From NCBI GenBank assembly GCA_029866325.1, contig JARWZO010000029.1, forward strand, positions 124,001 through 188,000: a stretch of DNA of 64,000 bases, written 5' to 3'. The notes under the pieces were generated by a model, which saw only the letters and a list, made by a program, of their open reading frames with translations, was not told the origin of the DNA and made no database searches. Below are positions 35,405-44,040 of this stretch, in pieces. The translations under genes and the position numbers were made by a program. The stretch comes from Fluviicola sp. (GTDB lineage Bacteria; Bacteroidota; Bacteroidia; Flavobacteriales_D; Crocinitomicaceae). The stretch's first letter is position 1, and each line of letters opens with the position of its first letter.

Positions 35405-35511
35405 CCGCTGAGAAAGTTGGTGAATTTTAAAATAGCAAACGTTTAAAATTGCGCACTTTTACAATTTTAGACATTTCAAAGAAGTCCGGAAACACTGACT
35501 TACAGAGCTAC

Positions 35512-36093
35512 TCACTCCTCCAAAACATAACACTCCCCTGCCGTTACAAAAGGCAAAATCGCGTTCTCTTTCGGGGGAATCGGGCAAGAATACCGGTGTG
35601 AATACGCACAATACGGATGATAAGCTCTGTTAAAATCAATGATCCAACTGGTTCCGGCTTGCTTCTCCAAATCAACGTAGCGCCCACCACCATAAGTAGA
35701 TAAAGCCGTAGTTCCATCACGAAAAGGCAGAAACAAGTAATTTTCGTACTCTTTTCCCTTTAGTCCAAGGTTTTCGTAGACAATCAATTCGCACAAGGTA
35801 TCGTGAATGCGGAATTGCAACACGCCATATTGACGGTAATACACCGTACGCGCCTTGGTCATCGGCATCACGAATTTCTTTCCTTTTTTGCGTGTGAAAG
35901 TGGCATTGACGACATAGTTCGTATCAATCGGGAAATAACAAATCCCTTTAAAACTGACTCTTTCAGCAGAATCAAGAACCTGTGTGAGCATTTCCAGATT
36001 ACTAAAAACCCGATCTTGTTCCAGTTTTTCCGTGTAAGATTGTGCGTTCGTGGAGAAAGACACAAAAACTGCTATAAAAACAATGAGCCTCAT
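35512..36093 (-). CDS. Secreted DUF1684 protein
   Basis: 193 residues with signal peptide MRLIVFIAVFVSFSTNAQ. The DUF1684 block is clear: KGICYFPIDTNYVVNATF, YGVLQFRIHDTLCELIVYE, YLFLPFRDGTTALSTYGGGRY, IIDFNRAYHPYCAYSHRY. The family is a small beta fold with conserved His/Tyr/Cys in the HPYCAYS motif; function not known. It overlaps yggS by 4 bp (ATGA-type) and is the last gene of the serC-serA-DUF1015-yggS cluster. Confidence 0.85.
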   Translation of the reverse strand: MRLIVFIAVFVSFSTNAQSYTEKLEQDRVFSNLEMLTQVLDSAERVSFKGICYFPIDTNYVVNATFTRKKGKKFVMPMTKARTVYYRQYGVLQFRIHDTLCELIVYENLGLKGKEYENYLFLPFRDGTTALSTYGGGRYVDLEKQAGTSWIIDFNRAYHPYCAYSHRYSCPIPPKENAILPFVTAGECYVLEE

Positions 36094-36761
36094 CTTGAAC
36101 CGAATAACGTGCTTCCGATGCGCACCATTGTACTTCCTTCTTCAATAGCCATATCATAATCGCCACTCATTCCCATCGACAAGTGTTTGAAATCGGGATT
36201 GAACTTAAAATAATGACTTTTAATGATTTGAAAATAGTTGTTCAGGTTTCTAAATTCGTCGCGAATCTGTTCTTCATTTTCAGTAAACGTTGCCATTCCC
36301 ATCAATCCCACGATTTGAATGTTCTGCATTTCAATGAACTCGCGCGATTGCAAAATCTCTTCCGCTTCGCTAAAATCAAGTCCGAACTTGGTATCTTCAT
36401 TCGCTATATGAAACTGTAATAAACAAGGAATAATTCGATTGTTTTTAGCCGCTTGTTTATCAATTTCCTGGAGCAATTTCAAACTATCTACCGCATGAAT
36501 CAAGTGAACAAACGGAGCGATGTATTTTACTTTATTGGTTTGTAAATGTCCGATCAAATGCCATTGAATATCCTTGGGCAATTGTTCATATTTATCCACC
36601 ATTTCCTGCACTTTGTTTTCACCGAAAGCACGTTGTCCGGCTTGGTAAAGTTCCTGAATCATTGACGCAGGTTTGGTTTTGGATACGGCTATCAATTGTA
36701 CGTCGGCAGGAATTTTCGTGCGTAAATCGATCAAGCGATCGGCAAGTGTTTCGTTACTCAT
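36090..36761 (-). CDS. yggS: YggS-family PLP homeostasis protein
   Basis: 223 residues, the normal length. YggS/PLPBP binds PLP without catalysing a known reaction and keeps vitamin B6 levels balanced. The PLP Lys lies in LIAVSKTKPASMIQELY near residue 27; QWHLIGHLQTNKVKYIAPFV, LQFHIANEDTKFGLD, SMGMSGDYDMAIEEGSTMVRIGS are all diagnostic (read in parts). It overlaps the DUF1015 gene by 8 bp and DUF1684 by 4 bp. The neighbourhood with the PLP enzyme SerC supports the role. Confidence 0.94.
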   Translation of the reverse strand: MSNETLADRLIDLRTKIPADVQLIAVSKTKPASMIQELYQAGQRAFGENKVQEMVDKYEQLPKDIQWHLIGHLQTNKVKYIAPFVHLIHAVDSLKLLQEIDKQAAKNNRIIPCLLQFHIANEDTKFGLDFSEAEEILQSREFIEMQNIQIVGLMGMATFTENEEQIRDEFRNLNNYFQIIKSHYFKFNPDFKHLSMGMSGDYDMAIEEGSTMVRIGSTLFGSR

Positions 36762-37980
36762 TGATGTTGTAAATCGTTAGTCCGCTTCTGATTTTGGGTT
36801 CTACCCATGTCGATTTCGGTGGCATGATCAATTGATGGTCGGCAACGGCTTTTACTTGCTCCATGCGAATGGGAAACAACACAAACCCGACTTCAGCTAG
36901 TCCTTTATCCACTGCTGAAACAACAGCCTTCAGTCCTTCAGCTCCGCTCACAAATGAAATATTCTGGTCGGTTTTTAAGTCAGTAATTCCCAAAATGGGC
37001 GACAGAATAACATCGGTTAAAATTTGTGCATCCAACGAAGCGACCGGATCTTTACTACTACAGATTTCGGCTTTGCAAGTTAAGCTATACCACGTTCCTT
37101 TCAGGTAACACGTGAGTTCGTGTTCGTACAACGGATTGCGACCTTCAGCCAAAAGTGTTACATCAAATGATTCACTTAATTTAGCTAAAAATGAATCGAT
37201 TGTGTATCCGTTTAAGGTTTTCACCAATCGGTTGAATTCTAAAATACGCATGCGACGTTCATCGATGAGAAACGACAAAAAGAAACGTGGATTGGTAAAC
37301 GGCGAATCGACCAATTTATCTGCTAATCTAGCTGATGATGCCGAACGATGATGCCCGTCGGCAATGTACAAAGCCGGAATTTTCTCAAACAATTGTTGGA
37401 TGGTCGCTGTTTGTTGCGAATCCAATACCCACAATTCGTGTTTCACGTAATCTACGGTCGAAAACTCGTATTCGGGACGCACTTTCGTACACACATCTAA
37501 AAATGCTTCAATTTCATCGGAGGGTTCATGCGACAATAAAACCGGTTCAGCGTTGAAGCCAACGATATCGAGGTAATTGGTAAACATTTCCTCGCGTGAA
37601 GTCAATGTTGCCTCGTGTTTCTTAATGAGGTTATTGTTGTATTCCGCTATACTTGCTCCGGCAATAACTCCGGTAAACGCATGCTTTCCTTTGGTTTGTC
37701 GGTAAATATAAATGCTTGGCGTTTGATCCTGAAACAAAATTCCGTCTTTCAAAAACAATTCAAACCGTTGCTTCACCGCCTGAAATCGCTCGGGGGAATT
37801 GTGCTTGGTTTTCGTGGTTTTATCGACCTCAGGATGAATGATGTGCAAGAATGTGTAAGGATTATCCTCTAATTTGGCTTTGAGAATGTGTTTCTTATAC
37901 GAAGCCAACGGACGTGTTGCAACCAAGTGCGCTTTATCGCGTGTTGGTCGAACCGCCTTAAAAGGATGAATTTCTGCCAT
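36754..37980 (-). CDS. DUF1015 family protein
   Basis: 408 residues. MAEIHPFKAVRPTRDKAHLVATRP is the typical beginning of DUF1015, and IPALYIADGHHRSASSARL near 205 is its most conserved motif, with IYRQTKGKHAFTGVIAG also visible. The family occurs beside serA/serC in many bacteria and may take part in serine metabolism; some members have been proposed to act as a serine kinase-like protein (SerK-like/ParB-related), but I cannot confirm this here. Cytoplasmic, 120 bp downstream of serA. Confidence 0.88.
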   Translation of the reverse strand: MAEIHPFKAVRPTRDKAHLVATRPLASYKKHILKAKLEDNPYTFLHIIHPEVDKTTKTKHNSPERFQAVKQRFELFLKDGILFQDQTPSIYIYRQTKGKHAFTGVIAGASIAEYNNNLIKKHEATLTSREEMFTNYLDIVGFNAEPVLLSHEPSDEIEAFLDVCTKVRPEYEFSTVDYVKHELWVLDSQQTATIQQLFEKIPALYIADGHHRSASSARLADKLVDSPFTNPRFFLSFLIDERRMRILEFNRLVKTLNGYTIDSFLAKLSESFDVTLLAEGRNPLYEHELTCYLKGTWYSLTCKAEICSSKDPVASLDAQILTDVILSPILGITDLKTDQNISFVSGAEGLKAVVSAVDKGLAEVGFVLFPIRMEQVKAVADHQLIMPPKSTWVEPKIRSGLTIYNINE

Positions 37981-38047
37981 AATTGTTGTTTGAGCGGCTT
38001 AAAATTAGGTATAAAAGCAGTTAAAACAATAGTCGTTTATAAAAACA

Positions 38048-38073
38048 ATGGGGTCGCGATAAATCGCGACCCC
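38048..38073. terminator. Perfect GGGGTCGCGAT hairpin after serA
   Basis: TGGGGTCGCGAT (38048-38059), two-base loop, ATCGCGACCCCA (38062-38073): a 12-bp perfect stem. On the minus strand it is followed by TTGTTTTTATA, consistent with a terminator between serA and DUF1015. A related hairpin lies at 59423-59442. Confidence 0.65.
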
Positions 38074-38100
38074 ACACTGAGTTTGTGTCAATTTTATCGA

Positions 38101-39069
38101 TTAGGCATAAACCTTGTTTCCGAATTGCTTAATAATCAAATCAGCCAATTCCAAGCCGATGCGATCTTGCGCTTCAACTGTTGCTGCTCCAACATGCGGA
38201 GTAGTAGCAATGGCTTCGTTATTCAACAAATCGGCACGTGGATTCGGTTCGTTGTCAAACACGTCTAAGCCTGCAAACGCAACTTTTCCGCTTGCAATGG
38301 CAGCTAACAAATCATCTTCATTGACCACGCCACCACGGGCTGCATTTACCAGAATCACGCCTTTTTTCATCAATTCAAACTGAGCTTTTCCTAATACAGC
38401 ATCACCATTCGGTTGTTTGGGAACGTGTAACGAAATAAAATCAGCTTGCGGAAGTAGGGCGTTCAAATCAGTATCAACTTTAACTGGAACTTTCAACTCA
38501 CCTATTCCTTGAATTTCTCCAAGTGAAATCTCAATAGTTTCGTTTAACTGCCCAACGGCGATCACTTTCATACCGCAACCCAACGCATAACTTGCTAACG
38601 ATTGACCTATGCGTCCAAAACCAATGATCATCAAAGTTTTACCGCGAAGTTCCGTTCCTTTTGCATAACGTTTCTTCAATGCAGAGAAATCACCTGTTTC
38701 CATGTTTTTGAATGAATGGTGCAACGAACGTGCTCCGGCAAAGAAATGCCCCATTACCAATTCGGCAACCGATTGCGAAGAAGACGCCGGTGTATTGATT
38801 ACCGTCACTCCTTTTTCACGCGCGTAAGCCACATCAATGTTGTCCATTCCTACACCACCACGACCAACTAGTTTTAAGCCAGGACATGCATCAATAACTT
38901 CTTTGCGAACCGTGGTAGCACTGCGTACCAACACAATTTCGATGTGTTGTTCGTTGATTGCAGCAGCCAAATCGGCTTGCTCTACTTTGTCTGTAATAAC
39001 GGTATAACCTGCTTTTTCAAGGGCTACTTTTCCTTCATTGGAAATTCCATCATTGGCCAATATCTTCAT
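38101..39069 (-). CDS. serA: D-3-phosphoglycerate dehydrogenase (2-hydroxyacid dehydrogenase)
   Basis: 322 residues from the ATG at 39069 (MKILANDGISNEGK); the ATG at 39090 would overlap serC by 20 bp. It oxidises 3-phosphoglycerate to 3-phosphohydroxypyruvate with NAD+. The NAD motif IGFGRIGQSLASYALG is near 150; the catalytic Arg lies in LVNAARGGVVNEDDL, the Glu in DNEPNPRADL and the His in TTPHVGAATVEAQ. No C-terminal ACT domain, so feedback inhibition by serine through ACT is absent, as in other short Bacteroidota SerA proteins. One base separates it from serC. Confidence 0.93.
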   Translation of the reverse strand: MKILANDGISNEGKVALEKAGYTVITDKVEQADLAAAINEQHIEIVLVRSATTVRKEVIDACPGLKLVGRGGVGMDNIDVAYAREKGVTVINTPASSSQSVAELVMGHFFAGARSLHHSFKNMETGDFSALKKRYAKGTELRGKTLMIIGFGRIGQSLASYALGCGMKVIAVGQLNETIEISLGEIQGIGELKVPVKVDTDLNALLPQADFISLHVPKQPNGDAVLGKAQFELMKKGVILVNAARGGVVNEDDLLAAIASGKVAFAGLDVFDNEPNPRADLLNNEAIATTPHVGAATVEAQDRIGLELADLIIKQFGNKVYA

Positions 39070-39070
39070 C

Positions 39071-40141
39071 TTATCCGTTTTTTTGAGCAAAATCGTTCAT
39101 AACATCTACCAATACTTTCACACTGTCCAACTCCAAAGCGTTGTACATAGAAGCACGGTAACCTCCAACCGAACGGTGTCCGTTCAACCCTACTATTCCG
39201 GCACCTTTCCACGCAGCGTCGAATGCATCTTTCAATGCGTCGTTGGTCAACAAGAAATTCACGTTCATCAAAGAGCGGTCTTCAACAGCAACCGTTCCCT
39301 GAAACAAAGGATTGCGGTCAATTTCACCATACAACAACGCTGCTTTTTCTTCATTGCGCTTTTGCATGGCAGGAACTCCGCCATTTTCAATCAAATTGCG
39401 TAGGTTCAACATGGCAACATACACCGCAAAAACTGGAGGTGTGTTGTACATGGAATCCTTTTCAGCATGCACTTTCAAATCTAGGTAAGAAGGCATGAAT
39501 GGCGAAGTTGATTTCCCCAAAACATCATTCTTAACAATGTACAGAGTTGCTCCTGCAGGTCCGAGGTTTTTCTGCGCTCCGGCGTAAATCAGGTCGAAAT
39601 CGGCAACATTGATTTCTTGTGAGAAAATATCAGAAGACATATCACACACCAAAGGCAAATCGGTCTTCGGAAACGACTTGAATTGCGTACCGTAGATCGT
39701 ATTATTGGAGGTAAAGTGGATGTAATCCACATCGGTTGGAACCGTATAGTCTTTTGGAATGTAGTTAAAGTTTTTGTCTTCGGAAGAAGCAAATACATTT
39801 ACATCAATTCCAGCTTTTTTTGCTTCTTTGATCGCTCCCGATGCCCATGTTCCGGTATTCATGTAACCGGCTTTTTTGGTATCGCGCATCATGTTCAAGG
39901 CAGCAATGGTAAAGCCCAATGTTGCGCCACCTTGCAGGTAAAGAACTTCGTATCCTTCCGGAACGTTGAGTGCTTTTTTCACCAAATCGCGTGCTTCTTG
40001 CATCACGGCTTCGTAATCTTTGTGGCGGTGTGAAACTTCCAGAATAGAAAGTCCATTAAAATCCAATACGGCAGCTGCCGCTTGTGTGAAAACCTCTTGT
40101 GGAAGGATACATGGTCCGGCTCCAAAATTGTGTTTTTTCAT
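39071..40141 (-). CDS. serC: Phosphoserine aminotransferase
   Basis: 356 residues from the ATG at 40141 (MKKHNFGAGPCILPQEVF), chosen over the ATG at 40183. SerC transaminates 3-phosphohydroxypyruvate with glutamate to phosphoserine. The PLP Lys is in DLIYAGAQKNLGPAGATLYIV near 190; EVSHRHKDYEAVM near 42, LQGGATLGF near 75 and GHRSVGGYRASMYNALEL near the end are diagnostic. It heads the serC-serA-DUF1015-yggS-DUF1684 cluster. Confidence 0.97.
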   Translation of the reverse strand: MKKHNFGAGPCILPQEVFTQAAAAVLDFNGLSILEVSHRHKDYEAVMQEARDLVKKALNVPEGYEVLYLQGGATLGFTIAALNMMRDTKKAGYMNTGTWASGAIKEAKKAGIDVNVFASSEDKNFNYIPKDYTVPTDVDYIHFTSNNTIYGTQFKSFPKTDLPLVCDMSSDIFSQEINVADFDLIYAGAQKNLGPAGATLYIVKNDVLGKSTSPFMPSYLDLKVHAEKDSMYNTPPVFAVYVAMLNLRNLIENGGVPAMQKRNEEKAALLYGEIDRNPLFQGTVAVEDRSLMNVNFLLTNDALKDAFDAAWKGAGIVGLNGHRSVGGYRASMYNALELDSVKVLVDVMNDFAQKNG

Positions 40142-40233
40142 TGTTTGATTTTTATTCGGTTTGTTATATAAGCACTTTGACAAATGTCGGATTTTTCAAG
40201 TGAAAGCGACATTAATTCGTTGTGAAGTTTTGA

Positions 40234-40270
40234 CAAAAAAAGAGAGGGCTTCCCCATTGGAAAGCCCTCG
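40234..40270 (-). terminator. Intrinsic terminator of the THX gene
   Basis: On the minus strand GAGGGCTTTCC-AATGG-GGAAGCCCTC is followed by TCTTTTTTT. It lies 40 bp after the THX stop. Confidence 0.92.
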
Positions 40271-40309
40271 TAATTCATTGAGTGATATGTTGCTAAAAGA
40301 CTCATTCGG

Positions 40310-40546
40310 TTATTCTTCCGTAGCGGCCTCTTTTTTAACTGTTTTCTTCGCTGCAGGTTTTTTCTCGGCTGCCGGTTTTGCTACTGCAGCTTTTTTAGCT
40401 ACCGGAGCTTTTTTCTCAGCTACGACCTTTTTCGGTTTTTCAGCAGCTACAGGAGAAGCGGTTGTTGCTTTTTTACGTTTTCTCGTATTACCGTAAGAAC
40501 CATTGGTTCTTTTACCTTTTCCTGTTTTGATATCGCCTTTTCCCAT
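40310..40546 (-). CDS. 30S ribosomal protein THX with Ala/Lys-rich tail
   Basis: 78 residues. The N-terminal 27 residues MGKGDIKTGKGKRTNGSYGN followed by TRKRKK match the tiny THX (S31e-like) protein of the 30S head. The remainder is a low-complexity tail of AAKK/PVAAEKP repeats ending in EEATEE-like acid residues, an extension common in Bacteroidota. A TATCTTTG -7 box lies on the minus strand at 40590-40583, and a strong terminator follows, so it is monocistronic. Confidence 0.88.
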   Translation of the reverse strand: MGKGDIKTGKGKRTNGSYGNTRKRKKATTASPVAAEKPKKVVAEKKAPVAKKAAVAKPAAEKKPAAKKTVKKEAATEE

Positions 40547-40582
40547 GGTAAATTATAGTTTTAATAGTTGGAAATGTAGTTA

Positions 40583-40590
40583 CAAAGATA
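40583..40590 (-). promoter_or_regulatory. -7 box of the THX gene
   Basis: Minus-strand TATCTTTG matches TAnnTTTG, 36 nt upstream of the start. The -33 position is poor. Confidence 0.45.
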
Positions 40591-40661
40591 GTATTCTTAG
40601 AAACATAGCCTACTCGAAAACAGAAAACTATCCGAAAAAAAGTGGCTTATCTTAACACACC

Positions 40662-41345
40662 TTAACTTACCTCTTCCTGATTTGTTAATCTGGAAGTCAG
40701 TTCCCGACGCACGCCCTCGCCATTTTTCATAATCTGCTCGCACCAGTCGAGTTTCACAGCAATTTGTTGCTCTTCGGTCAGTTTCCAGTCAAACGGTGCG
40801 TTTTCCAAGCGATGACGAATGGCCTGTAAACTCAACGCCACTGAAACAGAGACATTGAAGCTTTCTGTAAAGCCAACCATCGGAATGGAAACACTCAAAT
40901 CGGCCATTTCACGAGCGGTATCACTGATTCCTTCCCATTCGGTGCCAAATACCAGCGCTAACGGCTCATCAATGGGTACATCGAAAATAGAATGACTATC
41001 GGCTTCGGGAGTGAGAATTGCGATGCGGTATCCGCGTTCTTTCAAACCGGTCAAACAATCAACCACCGGCTGATCACTGCTGTAATTGTTCAATTCGATC
41101 CACTGCCCTGCTCCACGTGCTATGTCTCGCTGTGCTTTGTATTGATTTTTACTTTCGATGACATGCAATTCTTGTACGCCAAGGCTTTCGCATGACCGCA
41201 TTACAGCGCTGGCGTTGTGTTCCTGGTAAATATTCTCCAACACCACGGTTACATGACGTGTACGCTCAGCGGCAATCGCATCGAACATCACCTTTTTCTT
41301 CTCCGGGATCATTTCGTAAAAAGCTTCCAACAGTTTTGCTTGCAT
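40662..41345 (-). CDS. SpoU-family RNA 2'-O-methyltransferase (TrmH-like)
   Basis: 227 residues. SpoU/TrmH motif 1 is HVTVVLENIYQEHNASAVMRSCESLG (N, R and E visible in NASAVMRSCE), motif 2 is LALVFGTEWEGISDTAREMAD and motif 3 SIPMVGFTESFNVSVSVALSL, the trefoil-knot SAM site. The RHVTVVLEN start and the C-terminal basic region resemble TrmH (tRNA Gm18). Substrate specificity cannot be proven by sequence reading alone. Monocistronic. Confidence 0.88.
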   Translation of the reverse strand: MQAKLLEAFYEMIPEKKKVMFDAIAAERTRHVTVVLENIYQEHNASAVMRSCESLGVQELHVIESKNQYKAQRDIARGAGQWIELNNYSSDQPVVDCLTGLKERGYRIAILTPEADSHSIFDVPIDEPLALVFGTEWEGISDTAREMADLSVSIPMVGFTESFNVSVSVALSLQAIRHRLENAPFDWKLTEEQQIAVKLDWCEQIMKNGEGVRRELTSRLTNQEEVS

Positions 41346-41388
41346 GCTGCAAAAATACGATTATGAACAGAAAGTAAACGAAACGCGA

Positions 41389-42075
41389 TTATTTCAATAA
41401 GTTAAACGATTTACCGAAATCTATTGATTGCAAAACAGCTGTTTTATCCGTCCCATTTTGCTGTCTATATCGCGTAATCAGCGTCACTTCACCATTCTGA
41501 GTAAAATAGATCACTTCAATTGCCGCATTGTGTGAAATTGATTCGAAAGGAAGCTTTTGTTTCTGAAAAGACCAGTTTATACCGCTATCTGTGGTAATTG
41601 AATAAGTCAAATGATCTTCTTCAATTTGCCAAATGATAATTCCTCGCTGTTCATCAAACATCTGGAAGTTTTCTCCACTAAGCTGAGAGGAATTATAACT
41701 TTCCTTACCCAAATCAACTCTTTCCCACTGTTTTCCTTTATTCGTTGTTCTATACAATCGATTATTATACATATAACATCCACCAGTCAACGTAATGAAA
41801 CCAACCGAGTCATTTGTAAACAGAATAGAGTTCAATCTAGCGCAGGCCGGAATCCCAACATTAACGGGCATTACCAACGAATCCTTATAATTAATATCGG
41901 TAAAAACGAGGTTATACTTTTCTTGACCATCTTCAATTTGGCCGGTTTTGTATACCAATGTCACCCATTTATTCACATTCGTTAGACGTTGCCTATCTAT
42001 TTCTTGAGTAATTTGACCTACACTGATTCCGCTTAAGAATAAGAATACAAGTTGTAGAACATGCGTTTTTGACAT
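41389..42075 (-). CDS. Secreted BNR/YCF48-like beta-propeller fragment protein
   Basis: 228 residues with signal peptide MSKTHVLQLVFLFLSGISVG. Repeated strands with Asp-box-like motifs are visible: RLYRTTNKGKQWERVDLG, YSITTDSGINWSFQKQ and LQSIDFGKSFNLLK at the very end. Such S/T-x-D/N-x-G-x-x-W boxes are typical for sialidase/BNR and YCF48-like propellers, but the length allows only about half a propeller. Probably extracytoplasmic; function unknown. Confidence 0.68.
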   Translation of the reverse strand: MSKTHVLQLVFLFLSGISVGQITQEIDRQRLTNVNKWVTLVYKTGQIEDGQEKYNLVFTDINYKDSLVMPVNVGIPACARLNSILFTNDSVGFITLTGGCYMYNNRLYRTTNKGKQWERVDLGKESYNSSQLSGENFQMFDEQRGIIIWQIEEDHLTYSITTDSGINWSFQKQKLPFESISHNAAIEVIYFTQNGEVTLITRYRQQNGTDKTAVLQSIDFGKSFNLLK

Positions 42076-42243
42076 TTTAACTGTTATTTTATTTTTCCAA
42101 GTTACTGATTATAAAAATTGTAACACTTACCGTAAAAATAGTTTTTCGCACTTTTTAGTTGTTGTTTTGAAAGCGATAGCTCATTCTGAGTTTTGACCGG
42201 AGGCTTCAAACAACTTATATTTATCACCACAAGCTCAACATTT

Positions 42244-42453
42244 ATGAAACAGGATTATTGGAACGTCGAAGACAGTCAAGTGATAGAAAAAACAGGAAAA
42301 CCAATTGCGGAATGGATAACTATTCTCAGCGAATTCAAAGCCGAAGAAAAAAAGTCAAACGACGTAGTTGCTCACCTGCAGCTGGAATTTAACGTACCAC
42401 GTTATTGGTCGAGGACTCTCACAACACTTTATTTGAAACAACAAGAATCTTAA
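42244..42453 (+). CDS. Small DUF4287-like protein
   Basis: 69 residues from the ATG at 42244 (MKQDYWNVEDSQVIEKTGK). The segment TGKPIAEWITILSEFKAEEKKSNDVVAHL (read in parts) resembles the N-terminal half of DUF4287 proteins, where GKPLEEWIAIL is common. It is cytoplasmic and ends 10 bp before a DUF1801 gene; fusions or neighbours of DUF4287 with DUF1801-type domains are known, so the pair is probably functional together. Function unknown. Confidence 0.65.
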   Translation: MKQDYWNVEDSQVIEKTGKPIAEWITILSEFKAEEKKSNDVVAHLQLEFNVPRYWSRTLTTLYLKQQES

Positions 42454-42463
42454 TTGTTTAGCC

Positions 42464-42823
42464 ATGAAAACCGAACTTACATCCATTGATCAATACAATG
42501 CTGCTTTTCCGGAAGAGGTCGTAGAGCGCATGGAACAAATTCGAGCAATCATTACTCGACAAGCACCCGAAGCCGTTGAAAGCATAAGCTATGGTATGCC
42601 TGCTTTTAAACTGAACGGAAAACCATTGGTGTATTACGCCGGTTACAAAAGCCATATCGGGTTTTACGCCACACCTACCGGACATACCGAATTTGCGGAA
42701 GAACTTTCCAGCTACAAACAAGGAAAAGGTTCGGTGCAATTTCCGTTAGATCAACCGTTGCCGTTGGATTTAATTCAGCGGATAGTGATTTTTCGGGTGG
42801 GGGAAAATTTGAAGAAAGCTTAG
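42464..42823 (+). CDS. DUF1801 (YdhG-like) protein
   Basis: 119 residues. The DUF1801 signature is clear: MEQIRAIITRQAPEAVESISYGMPAFKLNGKPLVYYAGYKSHIGFYATP (seen as SISYGMPAFKLNGKP and KSHIGFY), then GKGSVQFPLDQPLPLDLIQRIV. The fold is that of YdhG/frataxin-like small proteins; an iron-related role has been proposed for some members. A second DUF1801 gene is at 50380-50733. It follows the DUF4287-like gene by 10 bp and is followed by a hairpin. Confidence 0.9.
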   Translation: MKTELTSIDQYNAAFPEEVVERMEQIRAIITRQAPEAVESISYGMPAFKLNGKPLVYYAGYKSHIGFYATPTGHTEFAEELSSYKQGKGSVQFPLDQPLPLDLIQRIVIFRVGENLKKA

Positions 42824-42832
42824 TTTTTTAAG

Positions 42833-42881
42833 TTTTTAAGTTTCTTGAGTTTAGCGGATTCAAACTCAATAAACTTAAAAA
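42833..42881. repeat. AAGTTTTTGAG-type inverted repeat (short copy)
   Basis: TTTTTAAGTTTCTTGAGTTT (42833-42852) and its complement with one mismatch (42862-42881). Lies 9 bp after the DUF1801 stop and may terminate it. Same composition and core as the element at 11093-11200. Confidence 0.7.
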
Positions 42882-42959
42882 TTCACTAAAGCAATTTGTT
42901 AATCCGTTTAACTGAAATCCAATCACTTCATTGATTCGTATTTATTGTATTTTAGAACC

Positions 42960-43469
42960 ATGACAAAAAAACACCTGATTTTCTTCTCGTTAACATTGGT
43001 CGCTTTAGTAGTTGCAGCCTGCGCAAAAGACAAAGTCAATACCGTTGATATTGAGCTTCTTGAAAAAGCAAAAGATACTACCGGCTTTGTATGGTTTAAA
43101 TACGTTGACACACTCCTTCCGAAAAGTGTTGGGAGCAGTCACAATGAGCCTTTTCTAAGAACACGCTACAACAATATCGCTTCCTCACAACTTGATTCTG
43201 ATGGAAAAATTTTGGCAAACGCTCAGTTTCCCGAAGGATCAATGATTGTAAAAGAGCTCTTTGATAATACCACAACCATCGGGCGTTACGCCATTTTGTA
43301 CAAGGATTCGGACAACGATTTCGCTGATGCAAATGGCTGGGTTTGGGGATATATGAATGCTGACGGCAGTATTGTAGAAGGCGCCTCCAAAAAAGGAAAT
43401 GCCTGTATCAGCTGCCATTCGCAAACAGAAAACATCGATTATATGCTGATGAACAAGTATTTCCCTTAA
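42960..43469 (+). CDS. Cytochrome P460-like lipoprotein
   Basis: 169 residues from the ATG at 42960. Lipoprotein signal MTKKHLIFFSLTLVALVVAAC with the lipobox Cys near 21. The body matches cytochrome P460-type proteins (FEGSMIVKELF-like segment FPEGSMIVKELFDNTTTIG, YAILYKDSDNDFADANGWVWGYM) and the C-terminal heme attachment motif is CISCH (GNACISCHSQTENIDYM). Single c-type heme, periplasm-facing. P460 proteins can oxidise hydroxylamine in nitrifiers, but most homologues are uncharacterised. Next to a further lipoprotein gene. Confidence 0.82.
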   Translation: MTKKHLIFFSLTLVALVVAACAKDKVNTVDIELLEKAKDTTGFVWFKYVDTLLPKSVGSSHNEPFLRTRYNNIASSQLDSDGKILANAQFPEGSMIVKELFDNTTTIGRYAILYKDSDNDFADANGWVWGYMNADGSIVEGASKKGNACISCHSQTENIDYMLMNKYFP

Positions 43470-43524
43470 AATATCCGTAATTTGCAGCACGCTCTTTTTA
43501 AGTTGTATAAATCCACAAAAAACC

Positions 43525-44019
43525 ATGTTGCGCTGCACTACTAACTATAAAACACTGCTTGTACTTCTTTTCGGAATCGGAATTTTATGCGCGTGTAAAG
43601 AAGCCGAAGCAACACCATCATCCGATCCGATGAACCAACCTCGAATAGAACGTGCTAAACTTACCGAAAAACAAGCCGTTGAACTGGCTGAGCAATTTGT
43701 AAAGGACAACGGTTACACCGATTCTCCCGCCGACAAATCAAACCTCAGCTTTGAACTCATGGACCAAACCGGTGAAGATGTTTCCGTTATTTTGGAACGA
43801 AGACATAATACCTTGCACTCCAAAGCATTTTGTATCAGCGAAGACAATGGTGTGTGGCACATCGGGTTTTTAGCACATAGTGTTGACATCAGCAACATGA
43901 CAGCACTTGAATTGAACAACGATTTATCGGGCAGAGTTGTTATTGTAGACCGAAAAAGTCATAAGGTTAGGATGGCGCACAAAGATCCGTTGTTTTCGAT
44001 GTTCCGGAAGTTGGAATGA
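43525..44019 (+). CDS. Lipoprotein of unknown function
   Basis: 164 residues; lipoprotein signal MLRCTTNYKTLLVLLFGIGI followed by LCAC lipobox. The mature protein has KLTEKQAVELAEQFVKDNGYTD (a PepSY/NTF2-like helix) and a small beta sheet ending DLSGRVVIVDRKSHKVRMAH, which looks like a YcfA-like or NTF2-type alpha/beta unit. No catalytic motif. It lies 55 bp downstream of the P460-like gene on the same strand. Confidence 0.68.
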   Translation: MLRCTTNYKTLLVLLFGIGILCACKEAEATPSSDPMNQPRIERAKLTEKQAVELAEQFVKDNGYTDSPADKSNLSFELMDQTGEDVSVILERRHNTLHSKAFCISEDNGVWHIGFLAHSVDISNMTALELNNDLSGRVVIVDRKSHKVRMAHKDPLFSMFRKLE

Positions 44020-44040
44020 ATTGCTTTTACACGAATCTGG

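Noticed and set aside
37430-37450. TGTTTCACGTAAT as a parS site
   Set aside because: Only the left half matches the parS consensus and it lies inside the DUF1015 gene.
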